A stretch of DNA of 8,115 nt, taken from positions 1 to 8,115 of the forward strand of contig JADDQT010000080.1 in NCBI GenBank assembly GCA_016781225.1, in the 5' to 3' direction. The stretch is from Actinomycetota bacterium. Its GTDB lineage: Bacteria > Actinomycetota > Acidimicrobiia > Acidimicrobiales > GCA-2861595. Positions 1 through 6,787 of this stretch are shown here, piece by piece. Within the stretch, counting starts at the first letter, position 1; each line of letters opens with the position of its first letter. Under the pieces are notes generated by a model. It ran no database searches, had not been told where the DNA came from, and was given only the letters and a program-made list of their open reading frames with translations. The position numbers were made by a program, and so were the translations under genes.

Positions 1-171
1 GAGGCACTCGGCGGCGGTGTCGCGCGCCTCGTCCACCGCCAGGCGTGCGGCGCCAGAGACCCGGTGGGCGCCGGACGGATTGCCGTAGTGCTCTGTGAGA
101 TAGGGCAGCATGGCTTCCAGCGCCTCAGGGCGGAGCGGCGTGGAGGCTGCGTGGTCGAGGTAAGCGGACAT
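1..171 (-). CDS. Cysteine desulfurase (NifS/IscS-like), N-terminal fragment
   Basis: Reading from an ATG at 171 down to the left edge gives 57 codons without a stop; the gene continues outside the window. The protein begins MSAYLDHAASTPLRPEALEA and continues with MLPYL and HYGNPSGAHRVSGAAR. The YLDHAA-TP-RPE-L-AMLPYL start followed by GNPSG-H is the N-terminal signature of class V aminotransferase-fold cysteine desulfurases. These PLP enzymes take sulfur from cysteine for Fe-S cluster assembly and tRNA thiolation. The PLP lysine and the active-site cysteine lie outside the window, so subtype (IscS, NifS or SufS) and integrity cannot be judged. There is no good Shine-Dalgarno before the ATG. 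The gene is divergent from the GYF_2/TM2 gene, with about 60 bp between starts. Confidence 0.9.
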   Translation of the reverse strand, partial: MSAYLDHAASTPLRPEALEAMLPYLTEHYGNPSGAHRVSGAARLAVDEARDTAAECL

Positions 172-233
172 GTGCAGACCCAGGCTACGGGACCGAAGTG
201 CGCAGGCCGGCCACAGTCCGTAACATGCCGCCC
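172..233. promoter_or_regulatory. Divergent intergenic gap, possible promoters
   Basis: This 62 bp gap must hold the 5' signals of two divergent genes unless those lie inside the genes. On the plus strand TAACAT at 221-226 fits a TAnnnT -10 box. Transcription would then start at about 233-234, exactly at the ATG at 234, giving a leaderless message. On the minus strand TAGCCT (plus 182-187) sits 10 nt before the cysteine desulfurase ATG, implying a leader of only a few bases. Neither has a recognisable -35 box at 17-18 bp, and neither gene has a Shine-Dalgarno, which is consistent with leaderless initiation but does not prove it. Confidence 0.3.
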
Positions 234-893
234 ATGAGCAGATGGTGGTACGAGCAGAATGGTCAGACCAAGGGCCCCGTGGAGGACGGCGAGCTGCGCA
301 GCCTCGTCGAGCAGGGCACTCTCAACCGCAACAGCCGGGTGATCCAGGAAGGTGGCTCGGAGTGGCGAACCGTGGCCCAGGAAGCCTCGAGCATCGGCAT
401 CAGCTCTGATGCCGGCGCTGGGGCGGGCGGCGGTACGCCGGGATCGGGCTATGTGCCGAGATACACCAGCTCGCCTGCGGCCGAGGCTCCGAGCACCGGG
501 CAACAGCCCTACCAGCCACAGGCCGGTTACGGCCAGCAGCCTCAAGGCGGTTACGGCCAGCAGCCTCAAGGCGGTTACGGCCAGCAGTCTCAGGGCGGCT
601 ACGGGCAACAGCCACAGGGTGCATACGGTGCTCAGCCTCAGGGGCCCTATGGGCCTCCGGCTCAGGGCGCCTACGCCGGAGCGGTGTCGGACAAGGAGTG
701 GCTCACCACGCTGCTCCTTTCCATCTTCCTCGGCGGCTTCGGCGTCGACCGCTTCTACCTGGGCTACACGGGCCTCGGCGTGGCCAAGCTCCTCACCCTT
801 GGTGGGTGCGGCATCTGGTCGATCATCGACATCATCAACGTCGCCACCAACAAGATGACCGACGCCGAAGGGCGGCCGCTCAAGAAGACGTGA
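234..893 (+). CDS. GYF_2-like / Gly-Tyr-Gln repeat / TM2 domain membrane protein
   Basis: Function unknown. From the ATG at 234 the protein is 219 aa. It opens with a GYF_2-like domain (about residues 2-50): SRWWYEQNGQTKGPVEDGEL, then an L-QGTL-R-S-V segment and GGSEWRTV. This fold is usually an adaptor or peptide-binding module. A flexible Gly/Ala/Ser/Pro segment follows, then a run of GYGQQPQG octapeptides (about 98-145). The C-terminus is a TM2 domain (about 152-215) with two hydrophobic helices around the conserved FGVDRFYLGYTG turn and an IWSIIDIINVATNKM end. A probable topology is a short membrane hairpin with the long N-terminal part on one side, likely cytoplasmic; there is no signal peptide. 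GTG at 198 and ATG at 225 are in-frame alternative starts. I prefer 234 because the conserved domain begins right after it and a -10-like box lies just upstream. The stop overlaps the GTG of the next gene. Confidence 0.85.
   Translation: MSRWWYEQNGQTKGPVEDGELRSLVEQGTLNRNSRVIQEGGSEWRTVAQEASSIGISSDAGAGAGGGTPGSGYVPRYTSSPAAEAPSTGQQPYQPQAGYGQQPQGGYGQQPQGGYGQQSQGGYGQQPQGAYGAQPQGPYGPPAQGAYAGAVSDKEWLTTLLLSIFLGGFGVDRFYLGYTGLGVAKLLTLGGCGIWSIIDIINVATNKMTDAEGRPLKKT
525..668 (+). repeat. In-frame 24-bp tandem repeat coding GYGQQPQG octads
   Basis: Six consecutive 24-bp units encode octads of the form (G/A/P)YGxxxQG: GYGQQPQG, GYGQQPQG, GYGQQSQG, GYGQQPQG, AYGAQPQG and PYGPPAQG, followed by a partial AYAG. 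The first two units (525-548 and 549-572) are identical at the base level, while later units differ at third positions and then at amino acids. That gradient looks like recent duplication at the 5' end of an older array. The repeat keeps the reading frame, so copy-number change would lengthen or shorten the linker between the GYF_2-like and TM2 domains without breaking the gene. Confidence 0.9.
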
Positions 894-1630
894 GGCCGCG
901 GGACCTGGCCGGGCTCTCCACGCCGGAGGCTCGTCTGGTCGTCCTGCCCCTCGGCTTGGGCATCCTGGGACTCCTAGGCCCCGATCGGCTCTCCCGCACG
1001 CCGTCGCTCTGCCTCGTTCGCCGGGTCTTCGGGTCCTGCCCCGCCTGCGGCGTCACCCGGGCCATGGCCGCCCTCGTGCGCGGTGACCTGGGGCCCCGGC
1101 GCCGGCGCGGACTGGGGGCGCTAGTCCTCCTGACGTTCGGGTGCGTCCTGGTGTCCGACGTGCGCCGGCTTCGCGCCGGCGCGGCTGCAGGCGCGTCCCT
1201 AAGCCTGAGCACGGTGATCGACGCATCACCCTCCGAGGTGTGGGACGACCTCCGTGACATCGCCTCTCACACGTCGTGGATGCAGGATGCCGTCGCCATC
1301 CGCTTCACGTCCGACCAGCAGGAGGGCGTGGGCACCACCTTCGAGGCGGACACCAAGGTCGGCCCCTTTCGGCTCAGCGACCCCATGGAGGTCACCGAAT
1401 GGGAGGAGCCGAGGTGCATGGCCATCCGCCACGGCGGGGTGGTCACCGGGACCGGCCGCTTCTTCCTGGAGCCGGCCGCCGGTGGACGGACCCGGTTCAC
1501 CTGGGACGAGGAGCTCAGCTTTCCGTGGTGGATGGGCGGGCCGGCGGGCGCGCTCGTGGCCGGTCAGGTATTGCGGCTGGTGTGGACGCGCAACCTGGCC
1601 AACCTCAAGCGCCGGGTCGAGTCCCGGTAG
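890..1630 (+). CDS. DUF2752 membrane domain fused to SRPBCC (START-like) domain
   Basis: Function unknown. The GTG at 890 overlaps the TGA of the TM2 gene (GTGA), giving 246 aa; this start is chosen because upstream codons only shadow the TM2 gene. The N-terminal part resembles DUF2752: a hydrophobic helix (about 16-31), then the family's cysteine motif as GSCPACGVTRAMAALVRGD (C50, C53, G54, T56, R57), then a second helix (about 75-91). A short Arg/Ala-rich linker leads to an SRPBCC/polyketide-cyclase-like domain (about 106-245). It opens LSTVIDASPSEVWDDLRDI, includes HTSWMQ, GVGTTFEADT, VTEWEEP and GTGRFFLEP, and ends in a long amphipathic helix, VLRLVWTRNLANLKRRVES. SRPBCC domains bind lipids or other hydrophobic ligands in a deep pocket; the ligand is not evident here. 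The reading frame is open throughout, so the fusion looks real. Coupled translation suggests a shared job with the TM2 protein. Confidence 0.8.
   Translation: MRPRDLAGLSTPEARLVVLPLGLGILGLLGPDRLSRTPSLCLVRRVFGSCPACGVTRAMAALVRGDLGPRRRRGLGALVLLTFGCVLVSDVRRLRAGAAAGASLSLSTVIDASPSEVWDDLRDIASHTSWMQDAVAIRFTSDQQEGVGTTFEADTKVGPFRLSDPMEVTEWEEPRCMAIRHGGVVTGTGRFFLEPAAGGRTRFTWDEELSFPWWMGGPAGALVAGQVLRLVWTRNLANLKRRVESR
1162..1182. other. Perfect 8-bp inverted repeat at the domain junction
   Basis: GCGCCGGC at 1162-1169 pairs perfectly with GCCGGCGC at 1175-1182 across a 5-base loop, TTCGC. It falls in the codons for the linker between the DUF2752 and SRPBCC domains. No T-run follows on either side, so it is not a standard intrinsic terminator. 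In DNA this GC-rich such hairpins also arise by chance. Confidence 0.4.
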
Positions 1631-1645
1631 TACCAGCGGTTCGGG

Positions 1646-3820
1646 TCAGCCGGCGGGGACGAGCCAGAGCACGCCCAGCGGCGGCAGGGCCAGCTCGGCC
1701 GAGAAGGGCTGACCGTGCCAGCTGTCGCCGTCGGCGTCGACCTGTCCCCCGTTGCCCACCCCGCTGCCCCCGAACTCGGTGGCGTCGGTGTTCAACAGCT
1801 CCTGCCACGGCCCCCGCTCGGGGAGGCCGACGCGATAGCTCTGCCGGGGCAGGGGCGAGAAGTTGGCCAGGCACGCAAGGGTGCTGCCGTCGGCCGCGAG
1901 GCGGAGAAAGGAGAGCACGTTGCTCTCCTCGTCGCTGGCGTCGATCCAGCGAAAGCCCTCGTGCTCGGTGTCCCGCTCCCATAGCGCGGGCACGGTTGCC
2001 GAGACCCCGTTGAGCGTGCGCACCAGGTCCTTCACGCCTTGATGGCCCTCGTGCTCGAGAAGGTGCCAATCGACGCTGCGCTCGTGCGACCACTCCGTCT
2101 CCTGGGCGATCTCACCCCCCATGAACAGGAGCTGCTTGCCCGGATGGGCCCACATCCAGGCGAAGAGAGCCCGCAGGTTGGCCAGCTGCTGCCAGCGGTC
2201 GCCCGGCATCTTGGACAGCAGCGAGCCCTTCCCGTGCACAACCTCGTCGTGGCTGAGCGGGAGGACGAAGTTCTCGGTGAAGGCGTAGAGGAGCCCGAAG
2301 GTGAGGTCGTTGTGGTGGTAGCGGCGGTGTATGGGGTCATTGGTGAAGTAGTCGAGGGTGTCGTGCATCCAACCCATGTTCCACTTGAACCCGAAGCCCA
2401 GCCCCCCGAGGTAGGTGGGGCGTGACACCGAGGGCCAGGCCGTGGACTCCTCGGCGACCATCACGATGCCGGGGTGGTCGGCGTAGGCGGCCTCGTTCAT
2501 CTCCTTGAGGAAGGCGATGGCGTCGAGGTTCTCCCTGCCGCCGAACTCGTTCGGCAGCCACTCGCCTTCCTTGCGCGAGTAGTCCAGGTAGAGCATGGAG
2601 GCCACGGCGTCCACCCTGATCCCGTCGAGGTGGAACTCCTCGATCCAGTACAAGACGTTGGCCACGAGGAAGTTGCGCACTTCGTGGCGGCCGAAGTTGA
2701 ACACCAGGGTGCCCCAATCGGGCTGCACGCCACGGCGGGGGTCCTCGTGCTCGTACAGGGGTGTGCCGTCGAAGTTGGCCAGGGCCCAGTCGTCCTTGGG
2801 GAAGTGACCGGGCACCCAGTCCACGATCACGCCGATGCCCCTTTGGTGGAGTGCGTCCACCAACACCTTGAACTCCTCCGGGCGGCCATGACGGGCCATG
2901 GGCGCGAAGTACGAAGTCACCTGGTACCCCCAGGAGCCGGTGAAGGGGTGCTCGGCCACCGGCATCATCTCCACGTGGGTGAAGCCCATGTCGGCCACGT
3001 AGTCGGGGAGCTGCTCGGCCAGCTCGAGGTAGGTGAGCGGGCGCTGGCCCTCCTCGGGGTTGCGCCTCCACGACCCGAGGTGCACCTCGTAAACCGACAT
3101 GGGCCGGTGGATGGGAGGCTCCTGGTCGTCTCGCGCCGTGGTCCACGCCTCGTCGCCCCAGACGTAGCTCAGGTCGCTGACCACGCTCGACGTGCCCGGC
3201 GGCTCCTCGGCCCCGAAAGCGACGGGGTCGGCCTTCAGAGCCATGTGGCCGCGCTGGTCGACGATGCCGTACTTGTACCGGGTTCCCGCCTCCACGCCGG
3301 GGATGAACAGCTCCCAGATCCCCGAGGACCCGAGGACGCGCATCTGGTGCGAGCGCCCGTCCCAGTAGTTGAAGTCGCCGACGACTCGTACCGCCCGGGC
3401 GTTCGGCGCCCAGACGGCGAAGGAGGTCCCTTCCACGTCCTGCTGGGTGCGCACGTGGGCACCGAGAACCTTCCACAGGCCCCGATGGCGGCCCTCCCCG
3501 AGGAGATGGAGGTCGACCTCGCCCAGGGTGGGCCAGAAGCGGTACGGGTCCTCGTAGCTGAAGGCCCCGGAGCCGTCGTACTCGGCGCGGAGGCCGTAGC
3601 CGTCGGCAGCACCGGGGGCCTTGGCCTCGAACAGGCCGCTCGAGTCGACGGGATCCATGGGAACCGGGTCGCCGGTCTCGAGCACCACGCTCATGGACAC
3701 CGCGCCGGGACGGAAGGCCCGTACCACTCCGTCGTGGAAGCCCAGGATGTCGTGGGGAGCAGCGTTGGTGCCCTCGCAGAGGCGGGCAAGGGCGTCGGCA
3801 TCGACGCTGGGGTCAGCCAA
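1646..3820 (-). CDS. glgB: 1,4-alpha-glucan branching enzyme GlgB
   Basis: GlgB cuts alpha-1,4-glucan and rejoins the piece through an alpha-1,6 bond, here branching the polymer made by GlgE. At 724 aa it has the usual length for full GlgB proteins. Order: N1 domain (about 1-115, ending LGEVDLHLLGEGRHRGLWKV), CBM48 beta-sandwich (about 120-220, with FAVWAPNARAVRVVGDFNYW), GH13 catalytic barrel (about 240-600) and a C-terminal beta domain. Catalytic residues are present: nucleophile D404 in GIRVDAVASMLYLDY, acid/base E457 in MVAEESTAWPSVS, and D525 in LSHDEVVHGKGS, plus DWVPGHF at 334-340. The start is a TTG at 3820 that lies inside the end of the maltokinase gene (8 nt overlap). An AGAGAGGA stretch lies about 10 nt upstream, and there is no other start codon in frame nearby upstream. 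It is the last gene of the operon, 15 bp from the convergent DUF2752-SRPBCC gene. Confidence 0.97.
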   Translation of the reverse strand: MADPSVDADALARLCEGTNAAPHDILGFHDGVVRAFRPGAVSMSVVLETGDPVPMDPVDSSGLFEAKAPGAADGYGLRAEYDGSGAFSYEDPYRFWPTLGEVDLHLLGEGRHRGLWKVLGAHVRTQQDVEGTSFAVWAPNARAVRVVGDFNYWDGRSHQMRVLGSSGIWELFIPGVEAGTRYKYGIVDQRGHMALKADPVAFGAEEPPGTSSVVSDLSYVWGDEAWTTARDDQEPPIHRPMSVYEVHLGSWRRNPEEGQRPLTYLELAEQLPDYVADMGFTHVEMMPVAEHPFTGSWGYQVTSYFAPMARHGRPEEFKVLVDALHQRGIGVIVDWVPGHFPKDDWALANFDGTPLYEHEDPRRGVQPDWGTLVFNFGRHEVRNFLVANVLYWIEEFHLDGIRVDAVASMLYLDYSRKEGEWLPNEFGGRENLDAIAFLKEMNEAAYADHPGIVMVAEESTAWPSVSRPTYLGGLGFGFKWNMGWMHDTLDYFTNDPIHRRYHHNDLTFGLLYAFTENFVLPLSHDEVVHGKGSLLSKMPGDRWQQLANLRALFAWMWAHPGKQLLFMGGEIAQETEWSHERSVDWHLLEHEGHQGVKDLVRTLNGVSATVPALWERDTEHEGFRWIDASDEESNVLSFLRLAADGSTLACLANFSPLPRQSYRVGLPERGPWQELLNTDATEFGGSGVGNGGQVDADGDSWHGQPFSAELALPPLGVLWLVPAG

Positions 3821-5138
3821 GGGACAGTGGTCCTCTCTGGGAGCTCTCGTCGTCGGGCTCGAGCAGCGCGGCGATGGCAGCCCGTGGGATGTCCACCCAA
3901 TCCGGGCGGTAGGACCGCTCGTACAGGACCTCGTAGATCGCCTTGTCGAGCTCGAAGGCGGTCAGCACGGTTGGGCGGTCGTCTACGTCGGGGAGGAGGG
4001 CGTCGACGCCGTCGGTGCGCAGGTAGCCCTCGAGGAACGAACGGCGGTTCCGCCCCTCCCACGCCGAGGCCAGCGGCAGCAGCTCGTCGTGCTCGGCCTC
4101 GCCCCGCTCCGCCAGCGCCACCGCCGCAGCGTACTGAAGGGAGCGCATCATGCCCGCCACGTCCTGAAGTGGTGAGGAGAACAGCTGGCGTTCATCGAGC
4201 GGCCGGGCCGGTTCTCCCTCGAAGTCCAGCACGAACCAGCCGGTGTCGGTGCGCATCACCTGTCCCAGGTGGTAGTCACCGTGGACGCGGATGGCCGAGC
4301 CCGGCTTCTGGACGGCTCGGAGGCGGCCCACGAACTCCTCGGCCCGGGCCCGGTCGGCGTCGTCCTCGTCCAGACGGGCCAGCTGCGCCTCGGCCATGGA
4401 CGCCCACGCCGCCCGGTCGCCCTCCCTGGAGCCGAACACCTCGGCCATGGCCAGGTGCATGGCCGCGGTCACCTCGCCCAGACGCCACGCCTCCCCGGCG
4501 AAGTCCCCGCCGCACTCGGCCGGGTCGTCACAGTCGGCGCTGTAGAGATCCCGCAGCGAGGTGAGTGCCAGTGCCCAGCCCTCGGCCCCGCCCACGAGGT
4601 ACGGCTGCACCACCGCCAGGTGGGAATCGCCAAACGTCCACGTGGCCAGTGGGCGGGCAACGTGGGCGAAGCCGGTGGTGGCCAGCTTGTCGGTGATCTC
4701 GATCTCCGGGTTGGGCCCCTCGTGGAGGCGCCGGAAGATCTTGAGCAGGAGGCGGTCGTCGTAGATCAGTGACGTGTGCGACTGCTCGACGCCGATGGGC
4801 CGCACGTGCTCGGCCGTCTCGCCGGGAGCCACCCGGCGCAGCAGGCTCCGAGCCAGCCGGGCGTCGAGGACGGCGTCGAATGCCAGGGTGCCGTCCACGG
4901 TGCCGAGCACGGAGTTCTCGTTCCCGTGAAGGAACTCGGGAGGCTCGTGTGCTGGGCGCAAGCCCACGAGGACCTGGTACCTGGCCCCGTCGGCGTCCAC
5001 GATCATCCAGCGGAAGTCCGCCTCGAGCTCCTCGTGCTCCACGACGCGCACCTCCTCGGGTGCATCACCGGCGAACCAGCGCTGGCGGCCCAGGTACTCG
5101 GGAAGCAGCTGCTCTATGGTGCCCACGGGGTCGTTCAC
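3813..5138 (-). CDS. mak: Maltokinase (Mak/Pep2)
   Basis: ATP-dependent kinase that makes maltose-1-phosphate from maltose, supplying the donor for GlgE. The protein is 441 aa from a GTG at 5138 that overlaps the treS stop (GTGA). The reading frame stays open upstream, but those codons only shadow treS. The N-terminal cap carries LLPEYLGRQRWFAGD, typical of maltokinases. The kinase part belongs to the aminoglycoside-phosphotransferase-like fold: LLLKIFRRLHEGPNPEIEI has the probable ATP-binding K133, RVHGDYHLGQV the catalytic-loop D288, and WFVLDFEGEPARPLDER the metal-binding D305. The ending YEVLYERSYRPDWVDIP is also family-like. It is free-standing here, whereas in many bacteria it is fused to TreS. 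Its place between treS and glgB supports the assignment. No kinase key residue is missing. Confidence 0.95.
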   Translation of the reverse strand: MNDPVGTIEQLLPEYLGRQRWFAGDAPEEVRVVEHEELEADFRWMIVDADGARYQVLVGLRPAHEPPEFLHGNENSVLGTVDGTLAFDAVLDARLARSLLRRVAPGETAEHVRPIGVEQSHTSLIYDDRLLLKIFRRLHEGPNPEIEITDKLATTGFAHVARPLATWTFGDSHLAVVQPYLVGGAEGWALALTSLRDLYSADCDDPAECGGDFAGEAWRLGEVTAAMHLAMAEVFGSREGDRAAWASMAEAQLARLDEDDADRARAEEFVGRLRAVQKPGSAIRVHGDYHLGQVMRTDTGWFVLDFEGEPARPLDERQLFSSPLQDVAGMMRSLQYAAAVALAERGEAEHDELLPLASAWEGRNRRSFLEGYLRTDGVDALLPDVDDRPTVLTAFELDKAIYEVLYERSYRPDWVDIPRAAIAALLEPDDESSQRGPLSLG

Positions 5139-6787
5139 GACGGGTCGTCCAGCTCGAACCAGTAGGTGTCGTAGGGCCCGAGGGTCACGAAGTAGGGCAG
5201 CTCGCCGATCCTGGGGAACGGCACCCGTCCCAGGAGCTCGACGGGGATCTTCCCCTCGAATCGCTGCAGGGGCAGCTCGGCGGGCTGGGCGAAGCGGGAC
5301 AGATTGTACACGCACAGCACGATGTCCGAACCGGCCTGGCGCACGAACGCCAGCACCGAGGGGTTCTCCGAAGGGATCACCTCGAAGCTGCCGGTGCCGA
5401 AGACCGGGTGCTGCTTGCGTACGGCGAGCATGCGCCGCATCCAGTAGAGCAAGGAGCTGCGGTCCCGCATCTGGGCCTCGACGTTGACGGCCTGGAAACC
5501 GTGCACCGGGTCCATCAGCGGAGGCAGGTACAGGCGGGCGAAGTCCGCCCTGCTGAATCCGGCATTGCGGTCCGGCGACCATTGCATGGGCGTGCGCACG
5601 CCGTCCCGGTCGCCGAGGTAGATGTTGTCCCCCATGCCGATCTCGTCGCCGTAGTAGAGGACCGGGCTCCCGGGCATGGAGAACAGCATGGCGTGCAGCA
5701 GCTCGGCTATCCGCCGGTCGTTGTCCACCAGGGGCGCCAGGCGACGGCCGATGCCGATGTTGCGCCGCATGCGGGGGTCGGTGGCGTACTCGTTGTACAT
5801 GTAGTCCCGCTCCTCGTCGGTCACCATCTCCAGGGTGAGCTCGTCGTGGTTGCGGAGGAACGTGCCCCACTGACACCCGTCGGGGATGTCAGGCGTCTGG
5901 GCGAGGATCTCGGTGATCGGCATTCGCTGCTCGCGCCGGATGGCCATGAACATCCTCGGCATGAGCGGGAAGTGGAAGCACATGTGGCATTCGTCGCCGT
6001 CCCCGAAGTAGTCCACGACGTCGGCCGGCCACTGGTTGGCCTCGGCCAGCAACACCTTGCCCTGGAAGGTGGCGTCGACCTCCTTGCGCAGGCGCTTGAT
6101 GTACTCGTGCGTCTCGGGGAGGTTCTCGCCGTTGGTGCCGTCGCGCTCGAAGAGGTAGGGGACGGCATCGAGGCGGAACCCGTCGAGGCCGATGTCCAGC
6201 CAGAACTTGACCACGTCCAGCATGGCGGTCTGGACCTCGGGATTGTCGTAGTTGAGGTCGGGTTGGTGGCCGAAGAAGCGATGCCAGTAGTACTGGCCCC
6301 GTTGGGCGTCCCACGACCAGTTCGATCGCTCGCTGTCGGTGAAGATGATCCGCGCCTCGGACCAGCGCAGGTCGTCGTCGTTCCACACGTACCAGTCGGC
6401 CCTGGGATTGGTGCGGTCCCTGTGCGACTCCTGGAACCACGGGTGCTGGTCGCTGGTGTGGTTCATGACCAGGTCGGCGATGATGCGGATGCCGCGGCGG
6501 TGGGCCTCCTCCACGAGGTGGACGGCGTCGGCCAGGTCCCCGTACTCGGAGAGGATGGTGAAGAAGTCGGAGATGTCATAGCCGCCGTCGCGGAGCGGTG
6601 ACTGGTAGAAGGGCAGCAGCCAGATGCAGTCGACGCCGAGCCACTGGAGGTAGTCCAGCTTCTCGGTGATGCCCTGGAGGTCCCCCGTCCCGTCGTGGTT
6701 GGCGTCGTAGAAGCCTCGCGTCAGCACCTCGTAGAACACGGCCCGCTGGTACCAACGTGGATCGACGCTGGTGTGGTCGGTGCTCAC
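5135..6787 (-). CDS. treS: Trehalose synthase TreS (trehalose/maltose isomerase)
   Basis: GH13 enzyme that interconverts trehalose and maltose by intramolecular transglucosylation; in this pathway it feeds maltose to maltokinase. The protein is 550 aa from a GTG at 6787 overlapping the glgE stop (GTGA), with GAGGG 9 nt upstream as a plausible ribosome site. The N-terminus DPRWYQRAVFYEVLTRGFYD leads into DANHDGTGDLQGI, a probable calcium-binding loop. GH13 motifs follow: DLVMNH (105-110), nucleophile D207 in GLDGFRLDAVPYLFERDG, acid/base E249 in VLLAEANQWP, and D315 in FLRNHDELTLEM. GDEIGMGDNIYLGDRDGVRT and the C-terminal beta domain complete it. The ERDGTNGENLPETHEY stretch after the nucleophile is characteristic of TreS and separates it from alpha-amylases. 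There is no maltokinase fusion; mak is the next gene, overlapping by 4 nt. Confidence 0.97.
   Translation of the reverse strand: MSTDHTSVDPRWYQRAVFYEVLTRGFYDANHDGTGDLQGITEKLDYLQWLGVDCIWLLPFYQSPLRDGGYDISDFFTILSEYGDLADAVHLVEEAHRRGIRIIADLVMNHTSDQHPWFQESHRDRTNPRADWYVWNDDDLRWSEARIIFTDSERSNWSWDAQRGQYYWHRFFGHQPDLNYDNPEVQTAMLDVVKFWLDIGLDGFRLDAVPYLFERDGTNGENLPETHEYIKRLRKEVDATFQGKVLLAEANQWPADVVDYFGDGDECHMCFHFPLMPRMFMAIRREQRMPITEILAQTPDIPDGCQWGTFLRNHDELTLEMVTDEERDYMYNEYATDPRMRRNIGIGRRLAPLVDNDRRIAELLHAMLFSMPGSPVLYYGDEIGMGDNIYLGDRDGVRTPMQWSPDRNAGFSRADFARLYLPPLMDPVHGFQAVNVEAQMRDRSSLLYWMRRMLAVRKQHPVFGTGSFEVIPSENPSVLAFVRQAGSDIVLCVYNLSRFAQPAELPLQRFEGKIPVELLGRVPFPRIGELPYFVTLGPYDTYWFELDDPS

Noticed and set aside
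525..668. CRISPR array or non-coding tandem repeat
   Set aside because: The units are directly adjacent with no spacers, stay in frame and encode a coherent octapeptide.
698..889. Upstream extension of the DUF2752-SRPBCC frame into the TM2 gene
   Set aside because: The 64 codons are His/Arg/Pro-rich shadow of the TM2 domain; the GTG at 890 is the coupled start.
1180..1240. Frameshift or separate start splitting DUF2752 and SRPBCC into two genes
   Set aside because: There is no stop between the domains and no ribosome site before the possible internal GTG, and both domains read cleanly in one frame.
1631..1645. Bidirectional terminator between the convergent genes
   Set aside because: Only a 4-bp CCCG/CGGG pairing around the gap can be drawn, with no T-run on either strand.
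2474..4564. 696-codon open frame on the plus strand opposite glgB and mak
   Set aside because: It is a shadow of third-position GC bias. It has low-complexity Arg/Pro-rich stretches, no recognisable domain, and lies entirely over two clearly conserved enzymes.
5139..5876. N-terminal extension of the maltokinase frame
   Set aside because: The 246 extra codons lie inside treS and give Arg/Pro/Ala-rich sequence unlike any maltokinase; the GTGA start at 5138 fits the family N-terminus.
4769..6601. 610-codon open frame on the plus strand opposite treS and mak
   Set aside because: Same explanation: it mirrors treS, is rich in Val/His/Arg, and matches no family I recognise.
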